A stretch of DNA of 64,000 nucleotides from Lepus europaeus (taxonomy: Eukaryota; Chordata; Mammalia; Lagomorpha; Leporidae). The position numbers and the translations under genes were made by a program. Below are positions 42,193 to 53,937 of this stretch, piece after piece. The notes beneath the pieces are model-generated. The model had not been told where the DNA came from, searched no databases, and saw only the letters and a program-made list of their open reading frames with translations. Where the stretch lies: positions 176,143,401-176,207,400 of the forward strand of contig NC_084827.1 of assembly GCF_033115175.1 (NCBI RefSeq), written 5' to 3'. The stretch's first letter is position 1; the number at the start of each line of letters is the position of its first letter.

Positions 42193-43794
42193 GGAAAGTC
42201 CCTCTCCTTCCTGGCCTCAGACGTGTGTGGTTTGCTTCCGTCACCCTCTCTCCCCCTGTGTCTCTGCTCGCCCACTCTCCCCTGCTCTCCCCGCTTTAAT
42301 CCACCTGGAGGGGAAAGGGAGAAGCGAGGTTCAGCACCTCCACAGTCGCCCTCTCTGTCTCCAGGGACCCGTAGGGGAAAACACTCCCTGGGGTGGCGGC
42401 CCCGCTGCCCCAGGACACCTGCACCTACACCAAAACCCTGGCAAACATGCTGCACGAGGAGTGAGGGGTTTACCATGGAGACCACAGCACAAACAACCCG
42501 AGCGGTCCCCGGAGGCCTCCTGTTCTCCTGCGGCCCTGGGGCGCCCCGCAGGACGGCCGGCCTCTCCCCCAGCTCACTGCGCCCCTCCAACGCACAGCTT
42601 CCAGGGACAGGGGCATCTTCGCCCGTCACTGCGCCCAACGAGCGGGCTCCGCCTCGCTCCGGCCCCAGCCCTGCCCCTTCCCGACAGAGCCCTGGCCAGG
42701 ACAGTGGCTCTCCTTAGAGGGCAGGGTGGCAGCAGCCTCTATAACCCGAGAATGCCTTGGGGCCCCAGCCCCTTCCCCGGGGGCCTTATTAAGCGGTTTC
42801 TTCCAAACAAATCCAGGGCTGTTCCAGGAGGAATTCCTGTACCACCTGCTCCTGCAGCCCTCGCTCTCCTTCCTCTCTTGACGGTCAGGAAGCGGGAGTT
42901 GCAGAAAACATGGAGTCAGGACTGTGTGACTGTGACCCCTTCGAGGGCTGCCCTGGACTCCCAGGGCCCTTTGAGGGGCCCTCCCAGAGGCCTCAGGGGC
43001 AGGCAGGAGCCACTGGCACTGCCCTCCTCCAGGTGGGCGTGGCCACGGGCTCTGTGGGCAGGGAGGGCCCGATCCCTGGACCTCCCTGGGGTGGCTGCAG
43101 CCAGAGCTAGGACCCGTCACAGCGGCTGCAGGAAGAGGGGGCCGCTGAGGGGCGAGGGGTGCGCCCCAGCTGTGATCGCACGGTTTGTGGAAGCCCAGGT
43201 CTGAGCTGGGTCGGCAAGAGCAGTTTGTGCCACGGACGAGGCAGTGGTCAGGCTGTGGCCAGGTGGCCAGGCTCCGAGCCCCGCCCTTCCCACAAAGTGT
43301 CAGAGTCTGCGTGTTTGTAAAACAAGATGGCAACAGTACAGGGCTGGACGCGTCTGCTCAGGGGTCAGCCCGGCTGGGTGAAGGAGTGCCTGCGAGGCTC
43401 TTCCCAGCATGGAGGTCTGAGCGGACCAGGCGGGAAGACGCAGCCTGGGTGCGGGTGGCCCCATCATGGCTTGGGAGCAGTGGGTCTCCTGCCCCGAGAG
43501 CTGGCCTTGGGCATCAGTCGCTGGTCTTCGGAGTCCGGGAGAAAAACCAGTGCCCTTCGCCAGCCTCGGGTTTTCAGCCCAGAACTGAGAGCTGCACCCT
43601 CGACTTCCACACTCAGCCTGAGCCTGGCTGCCGGCATCCTGGGTCTCAAGACTTCTCTGTTTGTAGGATCGCATGAGCCAGCTCACCCGAGCAACCCCCC
43701 CCCCCCACTTCCCGCCGTATCCACACCGCGGTGCTGGCTCTCTAGGGAACCCTGACTAACACCCTGGCGCAGAGGGAGGATTAAGCAGGATAGT
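42193..43794. other. GC-rich intergenic sequence, nothing recognised
   Basis: A 359-codon open frame (42125-43204) begins inside the SINE and has proline/arginine-rich low-complexity content, with antisense frames of similar length. I do not regard it as a gene. The end (about 43560-43765, ...CTCTCTAGGGAACCCTGACTAA) may be an old LTR-type remnant. Confidence 0.4.
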
Positions 43795-44105
43795 GGGCAG
43801 GGCTCCCGGCTCAGCAGTTAACACACCGCTTGGGACACGTGCGTCCCAATATCAGGGTGCCGGGGTTCAAGTCCCAGCTCCTCCTCTGTTTCCAGCCTCC
43901 TGCTAAGGCAGCCATGACGGCTCAAGTACATGTGTCCTTGTCCCTCACGAGGGAGGCAGAAATGGAGTTCTGGGCTCCTGGCTTCATCCTGGCCCGGCTC
44001 TGGCTGTTGCAGCCTCTTGGGGAGTGAACCAGTGGACGGGAGATGTCTCCCTCCCCACGGGTCTCTTTCTCTGCCTTTCAAATAAATAAATGAAAATTAA
44101 GAAAC
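43795..44105 (+). repeat. Old CSINE (rabbit C repeat)
   Basis: GGCAGGGCTCCCGGCTCAGC head, GGTTCAAGTCCCAGCTCCTC, body and TTTCAAATAAATAAATGAAA tail. Confidence 0.82.
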
Positions 44106-45354
44106 AGAACAGCACGGCATTGGTAGCGAGGAGCCAGTGGTTGGTCGCCGTTGTTGCGAGCTATCAGCTCCCTGGGGCTGTAGCAGTGAACGCCCACGGG
44201 TGGGGGGGGTGCACACAGAGGGGCAACAGAGGTGGACCACAGCGGGCCTCTCCCACAGTTCTGGAGGCCGGAAGCGGAAATGAAGGCACCGGAGAGCTGT
44301 GCCGCCATGGAGGCTCCACTCCCACCTCCTCTCCTAAGACGGGAGTCATCAGATCGAGGGCCCGTGTTCGGGGCGATCGCTTCTTCAGGATCCTTAACCT
44401 GCGAAGACCCTTTCCCGGGAACAAGGTCGCATGCACAGTGTCCGGAGTTTAGGATACGGATGCATCTCTTGGGGCCGTGATGCCGCCCACCCCAATGCCA
44501 GCTGACTGGGTTGGTTTACCAGTTCTCTGTTCATTGCTGGAGCTGTAGCGGCGTGGGGGCGGGGGGTGGGGAGGGAGGTGATGACAGATGTTGCCCTTTA
44601 AAATGAGCCTTTCAACGCTCAGCCCACTGGGACGGGTTGATCTGTAGCTGAGTGGCTGTGCCAGGGAGGAATCTGAGGGCAGGAGTGGGAGGGAGCCAGC
44701 GGAGGGATCTGTGGACCGATATGGGCAGAGGCCGTGGGATGGAGAGGTCTGAAGCCCAGGGCAGCAGGGCAGTGGCCCTGGGGGCAGAAGAGTTGGGTGC
44801 AGAGCCCCACGGCTCGGCTTCCCTGGTGACTTTCAGGCTGGGGTAGGTGTTTCTTAAGATGCCTTATACTGGAGGGAACAGAAAGCCTTGGCTCACCTTG
44901 CTGAAACCACTTGGAAACAACTCCCCTCCCATCACAGGACGCCTGGTGGCTTAGGTGGCTACAAGTGGATTCCTAAAAGCCGAGGTCTGACCACTTGATG
45001 CACAGCAAGCCGATTACTGACACCCCAGGTGGTGGAAGAAGCTAGGCTATCTGCAATGCCCAGAGCAAGAAGTCAGGCAGCTGTCACTCAATTTCCAAAC
45101 TCCTCGAGGAACAAAGATTAAAGTGGGAGTCACTGGCTTGTGTGAGTCACTGGCTGGCCCACAGAGCTCATGGCCCTTGGCTGATTAGCCTGGGATAGGC
45201 CAGTGTGCTTCTTTTGTAAGGGCAAAGTGGGCTCTGTCTGTCTGGGGTCTACCTGTAGATTGGGTGTTGTTTGATCAGAGCCAGAGAGCAGGCAGCTCTC
45301 GGAATAGTTAGCAATGGGTGTGATGTAAGCGGTAGAACAAAGGTGAGTGATGGG
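44106..45354. other. Intergenic; possible MaLR remnant at about 44255-44340
   Basis: CCCACAGTTCTGGAGGCCGG AAGCGGAAATGAAGG resembles a stretch common in mammalian LTR-type repeats. The rest is unassigned. Confidence 0.3.
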
Positions 45355-45940
45355 CACAGTGAGCTAAACCACCTCTGGGCGCGCCTGCATCCCGTGTCAT
45401 CCCCTGCGGTTGGGTCCTGCTAACAAGACTGGGAGGCATGGGCCGATGTTGTGGCTTAGTGGGTAGAGGCACTGCCTGAGAAGCCATCATCCCATATGGG
45501 CATCGGTTCGAGTCCCAGCTGCTCTACTTCCGATCCAGCTCTCTGCTATGACCTGGGAGAAAACAACAGAAGATGACCCAATTGCTTGGGCCCCTGCCAT
45601 CCATGTGGGAGAACCAGAGAAGTTCCTGGCTGTGGCCTGGCCCAGCCCTGGCCATTGCAGCCATACGGGGAGTGAACCAGCGGATGGAAGATCTCTGTTT
45701 CTCCTTTTCTCTCTGTAACTCTTTCAGAATAGATAAATAAAACTGAAAAAAAAAAAAAGAAAGAAAAGAAAAGAAAAGAGAGAGAGACTAGGAGGCAGCA
45801 GGCGGCAGCTTAAGTTCCTGGGATTTCTGCCACCCGTCGGGGAGACCCGGATGGAGCTCCTCCAGCTGCATTTGAGTAGTCTCTGTCTCTCTCGCTCTCT
45901 CTGCTTTTCAAACATAAAAATTAATCTAAAAAAAAACCAG
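45355..45940 (+). repeat. Old CSINE split by a nested CSINE
   Basis: Left half at 45355-45436 and right half at 45785-45940 (GGGAGACCCGGATGGAGCTC; CTTTTCAAACATAAAAATTA). The near repeats GACTGGGAGGCA and GACTAGGAGGCA mark the insertion. Confidence 0.75.
45437..45784 (+). repeat. CSINE nested in an older CSINE
   Basis: Head GGGCCGATGTTGTGGCTTAG, GCCATCATCCCATATGGGCA, body and an A-rich tail with (AAAAG)n. Confidence 0.88.
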
Positions 45941-46462
45941 GAGTGATCGCTGAATTCTGAGTCTGTTTCGGGCTGGCCAAGGTCACTCCCTTAATTTAGG
46001 GAGTTAATCTTTAGCAAAGGGAAGACAGAGAAACTGGAAGTGAGGGAGACCAATGGGCTGATAGAGTTGACGGCAAAGGCATCGGGGGAGGGGCTCCACT
46101 TGCTTTCTCTGCTGCCTCTGGCTTCACTCCTCTCCACGGGGGGCTTCTTCTGGGGGCTTGGGTGTCTTCGTGGTCCCAGGAAGCCCAGCTCACCGTGACT
46201 GTGTGTAGCTGCAGGGTTGAGGACCATGTCTTCCTGGGTCTGCTAACGTGAGGAAGCCCCCAGTGTCCCCAGCAAACCCCATCTTCATCTCGTGACTCCA
46301 TGGCCAGGAGCGCATCAAGTTCTGAACCGGTGACTGCCCTGAAAATGGCTTAGTCCACTGGGCCACCGGTGGAGCTGGACTGGCGCCAGGTCCCCTGAAA
46401 TGCTGGGCCACTAGTTCAAGAAAACCTGGTGTTTAAGAACCGGATGAGAAAGGTAAAAGGGG

Positions 46463-46809
46463 TGGGGGCCGGCGATGTGGCATAGCGGGTAAAGCCACCG
46501 CCTGCAGTGCCGGTTCCATATGGGCGCCAGTTCTAGTCTCCGCTGCTCCACTTCCCATCCAGCTCTCTGCCGCGGCCTGGGAGAGCAGTAGAAGATGGCC
46601 CAAGTCCTTGGGCCCCTGCACCTGTGTGGGAGACCTGGAAGCTCCTGGCTCCTGGCTTCGTATCAGCACAGCTCCAGCCTTTGTGGTCATTTGGAGAGTG
46701 AACCAGCGGATGGAAGACCTCTCTCTGGCTCTATCTCTCTCTCTCTCTCTGTCCCTCTTCTCTGTATAACTCTTTCAAATAAATAAATAAATAAATATTT
46801 TTTAAAAAG
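46463..46809 (+). repeat. CSINE with a 12-bp target-site duplication
   Basis: Head GGGGGCCGGCGATGTGGCAT, body and TTTCAAATAAATAAATAAAT tail. Direct repeats AGGTAAAAGGGG lie at 46451-46462 and 46810-46821. Confidence 0.94.
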
Positions 46810-46821
46810 AGGTAAAAGGGG

Positions 46822-47640
46822 CTGAGAGACCAGAGGAAGAGGCAGATAAGCCTAGGATTACACAGAGCATAAAATATCAGAGGTGGGGTGGGGAGGGACA
46901 GAGCGAAGTCTTGGGCCGTGGAAAGACAGAGGGATCCCCGCACACCAAGGCAGTAGGAAGGGATTTATACGCTAAGCTGGACAAAGGTGGCGCATGGCCA
47001 GCCAACTCATACCTGGCCTTGCTCAAGTAATGTTACATTCTGAACATCAGCGCCCAGGATGATACGCTCGGCCAGCCACCTTAACTGCTTTGTTTATCCC
47101 ATAGGATTTGGGATGGGTGCCAGGGTCACCTAGTGGGCCAAGATGGTGATTACAACCAAGGTGGCTGCGGTCGCATCCAACTGGAGTCTCGGCCACAAAA
47201 TTGGAATTATGTGCAGGGAGGAGAGGGCACGGCTTGTTGCTGGGCACCCAGGCCTCTGTGAGATGGTAGAGTGGCAGCATGTGGGCACGGCGTCCACAAG
47301 GCCAGTGCCCAGACTGTTGCCTGGGGCAATGCCGGCTGGTTCCTAGTGAAGTTTCTACCGCACCCTGACATAGTTTCCCTTTGAGAACAGAAGTTCTGAC
47401 CCAGGCCCACTGGTTTAAACAAGTGAGATCCAAGATGGCTGCCCACGTGACCTCTACTCTCCTTAGAATCTCGTTTCTGTGCAAAAACTCACTCCACTGG
47501 CACCATGACAATAGACAGTTGTCATGACAGCGGCAAGAGACCATAAGACTAAAAGAAGGCAGCTCCCAGACCCCAAGAAGGACACCGAGCCTCCTGTGGA
47601 AAACCATGACTGCTCCCCCCTATTCCTGTTGCCCCACCCC
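46822..47640. repeat. Possible LTR-type repeat, unclassified
   Basis: Motifs such as GGGCCAAGATGGTGATTACA, GAGATCCAAGATGGCTGCCC, CCATGACAATAGACAGTTGT and CATGACAGCGGCAAGAGACC recall LTR-type sequence of class I ERVs. No ends or duplication were located. Confidence 0.3.
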
Positions 47641-48359
47641 CACGCGTGATGACTCAGTCTCCAGCACGCGGAGAGGTTGACTCACCTGCTGGATTCTCGC
47701 CTCTCCGTAGCTCATGCTGCTTACACTCAGCTTCAACTTCATCACTGGCTTTGGGACACCAAATAGACAAAGGACCAGCTTCTGGGGTCCCTCACCCCTA
47801 ACAAAATGAGAGGCCACAAGCTCAGGGGAAGCCTCCCAGGAGTAGGTGGGAGGGCTCCTGTGCACGGCCAGGCCATGGTAGCTCCATGGAAAAAGGTGTG
47901 GCGAGGCCCAACTTCCTGGGAAGGCGGGGCCAGGGTTGGCATTCAAAGGCAGGGACTGACTTTGGATCTCAGACACCCACCACATCCTGTCCAGCAAGAA
48001 GCAGTGCCCAGGAGCCTCCTCCCCACCATCTGTTCCCCTCCCCCATTCTCTGATACAGGTGCTCTTAGGTGTAAGAAACTGTGATGGGGGGCCTACTGGG
48101 GGAAGTTGGCTTCTGCTGGGAGCATCCTCTGCTCGCCTGGTCAAACAGCCTGCACGGGGTCCAGTCCAGCCTCTGCCCTGACCACTCCAGGTTCCTTTGT
48201 AAGTTGGGGGTGAAAATGTTAGATCTCTAAGTCCTCTCCTAGCTATGGAGAGCAGATGTTTCCTTCAAGGGAATCCTGAGCTCACTTGGTGAAAAAAAAG
48301 CCCTTGAAAGGACAAGTTATTCATAAACCCTGATGGCAGGCAGCCTGTCACAAAAGACA

Positions 48360-49270
48360 GATCATCACCATCATCACTATCATCATCCAGTCCATGACCA
48401 TCACCACCATCCTAATATCCACCATCATCACCATCACCATCACCACCATCACCACCACCACCATCACCATCATCACCATCACCATCACCATCACCACCAT
48501 CACCACCACCACCATCACCATCATCACCATCACCATCATCACCATCACCATCACCATCACCATATCATCGTTCTGTCCATCATCATCACTGTCACCATCT
48601 CATCCTGTCCATCATTATCACCATTGCCATCATCACACTATGATCCTGTCTCTCACCATCATCACCATCTTCATCCTGTCCATCACCATCACCATCACCA
48701 TCACCATTATCACCCTCACCATCATCACCATCTGTTGCAGTTGATTTCTTCTGAGAGGATTCGTTTCTGAGAGGACGAGCATGGTGGGGGCTAGAGGCAC
48801 GGAGTCACCACACAGACCCCGGGAGTCGGGTGAAAGCAGGCCTGAGGCAAGCAGCCAGCAGACTCATTTATTTCAGTTGCTACAGCTGCTTATATAGCCA
48901 AGGCAGCCAATCCAGTCAAGGGGCAGTCTATACCCTAACCAATCACAGCCTGTTGCCAGGCAGTTTCCAAAGCCATCCAATCACAGCCTGCTGTCAGTCA
49001 GGCTCTGTTGTCATGTGGTTTCTGAAGCCATCCAATCACGGCCTGTTGCCAGGCAGTTTCTGTTGTCAGCGGCCATCTTGGCATGACCTTCTCACCTCAG
49101 TGGCCATTTTGGCATGACCTTTTCACCTTCCATTTCCACCACAACCATCGTCATTCCATTACCATCACCATCACCATCATCACCATTGTCATCCTGTCAC
49201 CATCACCATCTTCACCATCACCATCATCATATAACCATCATCACCATATCATAATCCTATCACCATTTCC
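48360..49270 (+). repeat. CAT/CCA trinucleotide-hexanucleotide microsatellite, split by a solo LTR
   Basis: A dense (CAT)n and (CATCAC)n tract at 48360-48732 resumes at 49144-49270. The 77-residue polyhistidine frame it encodes is a repeat artefact. The interruption is a later LTR insertion. Confidence 0.95.
48733..49143 (-). mobile_element. Solo LTR (411 bp) of an endogenous retrovirus
   Basis: Read on the minus strand, it begins TGTGGTGGAAATGG and ends CAACTGCAACA. It contains three GTGATTGG-type CCAAT boxes in repeated units (CTGCCTGGCAACAGGC), a TATATAA box about 30 bp before the R region, and AATAAA shortly after. Flanking copies of ACCATC lie at 48727-48732 and 49144-49149; only a 6-bp duplication fits the TG...CA ends. 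No internal region is present. Confidence 0.88.
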
Positions 49271-50094
49271 ATCCTGTGCAACACTCCAAGGGCACTGTTG
49301 CATCAGAAGTTTCACCTCCACCATCTCCTTGTCTTCTCACCTCAGTGCTACTGGTAGAGTTTGGTTTTCCTGAACCAACCAGTTCTCCAATTCTCCAATG
49401 ATAAGCAGGAGCCCAAAATCCCATTCAGAGTTAGTGCAGTCCCCACAGGTTAAGGGCTCAGCCTCACTTCTGCAACCAGCCACAGAAGGGGTTCCCAGGC
49501 CACCTGCCCTTCTATCCAGCCATTCCCAAGTTGAAGAATGTGCTATGATGACTCACAGATCTCAGGAACTTCTATTTCCAAGCACAGGTTATTATAAAAG
49601 ATGCAAATGAACAGCCAGATGTAGGGGTGCACAGGGCCAGGCCTGCAGGGATCCTGAGTATGGGAGCCTCCGTCTCCTATGGAGTCATTGGCCACCTCCC
49701 AGGATACGGAGGTGTGTAGCAACCTGGGCACTCCCCAGACCGTGTTTCTTGGGAGTTTTCATTATGGAGGCATGGCTGATTAATTATAGGCAGGGGTAGG
49801 AAGGTGGAGAGGGGGCACCACAAGTCCCACCGACTCCCTGGGCAAGTGGTCCTTGCTTCCTCACTGACCAGCCGCCATCCTGAAGCTCCCTGGGGACCCT
49901 GCCACGAGTCAACCCCATCAGCCTGGACTGAGGTTGGGCCAAAAGGATTTATGGTGCAAAACAAAGGTATTCCTACCACCTGGAACATCCCCCAGATTTT
50001 AGGAGCTTTGTACAGGGAACCGGGGACATACACCAGACAAACACATTTTATTCTACTGCAGGCAGGGGCTATTGTTGGCTACATTTTTCAGGTG

Positions 50095-50210
50095 GAGATT
50101 AATATCTCAGGCACAGAGATATTAAATAACTCACCCTAGGGTACACTGCTATTTATAGCAATAGCAAAATTTGAACCCAGACAGCCCAGCTCCAAGGGCC
50201 ACACATTAGC
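50095..50210 (-). repeat. MIR-type ancient SINE fragment
   Basis: CACAGAGATATTAAATAACTC, CCTAGGGTACACTGCTATTT and AAATTTGAACCCAGACAGCC follow the antisense MIR core order. Confidence 0.6.
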
Positions 50211-50814
50211 CAAGGACACCCCACGGCCTGCTGGGCAGGACCCTGGGGAGGGAGGCGTGAGCATGGCCTTTCTCCAAAGGTGGCCCTGAAGTGTCCCTGC
50301 AGAGGGCAAGGCACACAGCCCCCTCACCGGGAGAAAGAGTGTCACTGGACTCCGTGATGCTGGGAGCTGAGAAAGCTCTGACCGGGAGCTGCTTTCCTGG
50401 TGCAAATGTTCCCACCAAGGCTGACGTCACTGACGGCATAGTCAGCCGGTGCCAGCCAAGTGCACCACCCAGGGACAGCCCTCTCAGCCTACAGGGTTCC
50501 TGGTGCTCCAGCAGGTGTGCCGGTGAGGAGACAGCTACCTCCAGCTTGGGTGCCTGATTCCAACAGCAACACCCAGCCAGGCAGAAGCTTCCTTCCATGG
50601 GATTAGGGATGACCTAGAGCCCGGGCTGAGCAGATGGCCTTGCTTCTTTCCAGTTTGGTGGGCAGACCACCTGTGGCTGCCCATGTCGCACCCTGAGGCC
50701 ACGGCTCTGTCCTCACCAGGAAGCCGCGCACCTGTTCAAGTTCATTCTTCCGGAACAAAGGCATCTCCCGTTGCTTCCACCTCAGCTGTGCATTTATCCT
50801 CCTGGCCGCTAATT
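50211..50814. other. Intergenic sequence, nothing recognised
   Basis: No gene or named repeat identified. Confidence 0.4.
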
Positions 50815-51148
50815 TACTATTATTATTTTTAAAGATGTATTTATTTATTTGAAAGTCAGAATTACAGAGAAAGAGGGAGAGAAACAGAGAGAGATCTCCC
50901 ATCTGCTGGTTCACTCCCCAGATGGCCACCACGGCCAGGGCTGGGCCAAGCCAAAGCCAGGAGCCAGGAGCTTCATCCAGGTCTCCCACTTGGGTACAGG
51001 GAACCAAGCACTTGGGCAGCCTCCCCTGCTTTCCCAGGTCATTAGCAGGGAGACTGATCAGAAGACGAGAGCAGCCGGGACTTGAACCAACGCCCATATG
51101 AGACACTGGCTTTGCAGCTTTACCTACTACACCATAGTGCTGGCCCCT
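50815..51148 (-). repeat. CSINE (rabbit C repeat)
   Basis: Antisense: ATTATTTTTAAAGATGTATT, GAAAGTCAGAATTACAGAGA and head complement CACCATAGTGCTGGCCCC. Confidence 0.9.
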
Positions 51149-51192
51149 GGGGGTTGTTTTATCCAGCATCTCCGTGTGTTTCAAGGCTCTGA

Positions 51193-51740
51193 TTGTGTGT
51201 GTGAGTATGTGTGTGTGAGTGTGAGTATGTGAGTATGAGTGTGTGAGTGTGTGTGTGAGTGCATGTGAGTGTATGAGTAGATGTGTGTGTATGTATGAGT
51301 ATGTGTGTGTATGTGAGTATGTGTGTGTGAGTATATGTGAGTGTGTGTGTGTGAGCACATGCGAGTGTGTGTGAGTGTATGAGTATGTGTGTGAGAGCAT
51401 GTGTGTGAGTGTATGAGTGTGTATGTGTGAGTGCATGTGAGTGTGTGAGTATGTGTGTGTGAGTATGTGAGTATGTGTGTGTGAGTATATGTGAGTGTGT
51501 GTGAGTGTATGTGAATATGTGTGTATGAGTATGTGTGTGTGAGTGTGTGTGTGAGTGTGTATGAGTGTGTGTGAGTGAATGTGAGTGTATGAGTATGTGT
51601 GAGTATGTGAGTATGTGTGTGAGTATATGTGAGTGTGTGAGTGTGTGTGAGTGTATGCAAGTGTGTGTGAGTGATGAGTATGTGTGTGTGAGAGCATGTG
51701 TGTGTGTGAGTGTATGAGTGTGTGTGTGTGTGTGAGTGTG
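51193..51740 (+). repeat. Long (TG)n / TGAG / TATG microsatellite
   Basis: Nearly 550 bases of TGTGTG interspersed with GAGTG and GAGTATG units. The Ser/Thr/His-rich open frames on the minus strand through here are repeat translation, not genes. Confidence 0.97.
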
Positions 51741-51834
51741 CACTGAGACAGCAGGCTTCCCACTCACTCCATCCACCAGCATGCTTAGGGGAGTTTGTTT
51801 AAAGGTGCTTTTTTAATTGTATTTTTATAATTGT

Positions 51835-52130
51835 CTAGGTATTTATTTATTTACTTTTAGAGAGAGAGAGGGAGAGAGAGCATCCACCCACAGGTTCATT
51901 CCCCAACTGCAATGACTCCGGCTGGAGCTGGAGCCAGAGCTGAGAACGGAATTGGGTCTCCCCCGGGGCGGCAGGGACCCAACCAGAGTCATCCTCACAT
52001 GTTGCTTCCCAGGGTCTGCGTGGCCAGAAGCTGGAACCGGGATCAGAGCCAGGCATGGAACCAGGTATTCCAAGACCCAGAATACCAGTTAGGAGATGAG
52101 AGATTTAACAGCCAGTCCAAATGCCCACCA
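51835..52130 (-). repeat. Old CSINE, diverged
   Basis: TTTATTTATTTACTTTTAGAG, GAGAGAGAGAGGGAGAGAGA, GTTCATTCCCCAACTGCAAT and ACCAGGTATTCCAAGACCC-type head region, all in antisense. Confidence 0.7.
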
Positions 52131-52205
52131 TGGCAATATTTACTTATTATTATTTGCTCATATCTATTTTCTGGTGTTAACAAGAATCTGAATCTCCTCT
52201 AAACA

Positions 52206-52542
52206 TTTTTTTCCTAAAGATTCATCTATTTTTTTTTTTTTTTGAAAAGCAGAGTTACAAAGAGAGAGGAGAGACAGAGAGATCTTCCATCCACTGATTC
52301 ACTCCCCAAATGGCCATAACAGCCAGAGCTGGGCCAATTCAAAGCCAGGAGCCAGGAGCTTCTTCTGGGTCTCCCATGCAGGTGCAGTGGCCCAAGCACT
52401 CGGGCCATCTTCCACTGCTTTTCCAGGTGCATTAGCAGGGAGCTGGATTGGAAGTGGAGCATCCGAGATGTGAACTGGCGTCCATACGGGATGCCGGTGC
52501 TTCAGGCCACGGCTTTAACCCACTGAGCCACAGCATCAGCCC
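52206..52542 (-). repeat. CSINE with an imperfect 12-bp target-site duplication
   Basis: Antisense full-length copy ending GAGCCACAGCATCAGCC. CTCCTCTAAACA (52194-52205) and CTCCTCTAGACA (52543-52554) flank it. Confidence 0.92.
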
Positions 52543-52554
52543 CTCCTCTAGACA

Positions 52555-53937
52555 TTGGGCCACATTTCTGCAGTCACCTTTAGACGACTTTGCTTCCCAC
52601 CCAGCATCTGGTTCACCTGTTTTGGGAACAGCAGCACAGCTCTCCTTTGGGAAAACCACGCCCTCTGCTGGGGGGGGGGGTGCATCGTGTCCCCACGTCC
52701 CCACTGCAGGGGAGTGACTCAGGCCTGAGCACTCGGGATGGTGTGCCCCAGGCTGCAGGGACGCGTCACAGATGGGCAGCAGCCAGAGAGCCTGTCCTGA
52801 GATTTGCTGTCACCATAGAGGACCAAGGAGGGCTTTTGGTGGCTTGAAGCCACTAAGCTGTGTGTCTGGAGCTGTTAGCCACCCAGCCGTCTGTGAAAAA
52901 AATGAGCAGAGAGATGGACACAGACAGAGACAGCCAGCGAGAGAACTGACCCTTGAAGGCATGTTTGGGAACCCACAAGCAGAACCTGTCCCCTGGACCT
53001 TACAGAGGGAGAGGCTGCGTGGGGCAGGGGCTGGGAAGATGGCCTTAGCATGAAGACAGTGCCACCAACGGCACAGAGCTGGGGCCTGGGTTAGTACAGT
53101 GGGCCTCAGAACCCCGTTAACCAGCCAGTCAGTGTACTGAAAATCCCTCCTGGGTGTGAGAGAGCACTGGAGACCTTAATCCAGACTCAGGGCTCAATCA
53201 TAGCAAGACTGAGAATTAGCTACTTATTCCCTCGGCTTCCCCGTGTGTAAAATGGGCATAGCAGGAGATCTGTAGCTCCCTGGTGCGGTTAGCTGATAAG
53301 CCTGGAGGAGTACAGACACAGAGCCCGGAACCTTCCACTCCAGCCGGCTTCTTAAAAAAGACCATCACGCAGGGAGTGTATGTGGGCTTTTCCGAGCCAC
53401 ACAGATCTTTTCCAGCCTGGTTAAGCAAAAAGAAGACAGAGAGCGTTGGTCCTGTGTCATAAGGGGCTGACCGCACAGCCAAAGATGTCCAGGGCTAGGA
53501 GAGGCCCAGGCCCTGGCCTCTACAGCTTCCTATTCACTGCCACGAGGGAGACAGCCCCTGCAGAAAGAGCGGCTAAAGTGGGGTCCGGAAGCCCTGATGT
53601 GGACAGAGAGGATTCAAAGCCAGCACCTGCGTCCTTTCCTCCCTCGCCAGAGCCACAGCCCCCGTGACCCCTCACGGCTGCACCTGCACCAGCATTCACA
53701 CCTCCAGCTGTCCAACACACCTGTTTCTCTTCCTCACATTCCTGCAAACTCACCTGCAAAGCGCCCCGCAGACTCAGCCCTCTTGGGCAGCGGCCCAGCA
53801 GGTGCATGTCCCTGCTCTGCAGGTACCTGTGACCTCACCGGCTGCCCACAGCCTCCTGTGACCTCACCGCCTGGCCAAGTCAGCCCAGCAGAGCCATGGC
53901 CACTCCCCTGAACCACCACAGCTGGCAGAGGGCATAG
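52555..53937. other. Region upstream of TEX44, with a MIR fragment at about 53205-53290
   Basis: CTACTTATTCCCTCGGCTTC and GTGTGTAAAATGGGCATAG are MIR-like. The rest should hold the TEX44 promoter and 5' UTR, but no clear core element was identified. TGACCTCACCG occurs twice near 53830-53870, possibly from local duplication. Confidence 0.4.

Noticed and set aside
42125-43204. 359-codon open frame
   Set aside because: Starts inside a CSINE and runs through GC-rich DNA; Pro/Arg-rich, with equally long frames on the other strand.
48333-48770. Frame with more than 70 consecutive-type histidines
   Set aside because: Translation of the CAT/CAC repeat; no gene context.
48360-49270. CRISPR-like array in the CAT repeat region
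   Set aside because: Simple microsatellite without spacers in a mammalian genome.
50603-51763. 386-codon and overlapping Thr/His/Ser-rich frames
   Set aside because: Translation of the TG microsatellite and an adjacent CSINE.
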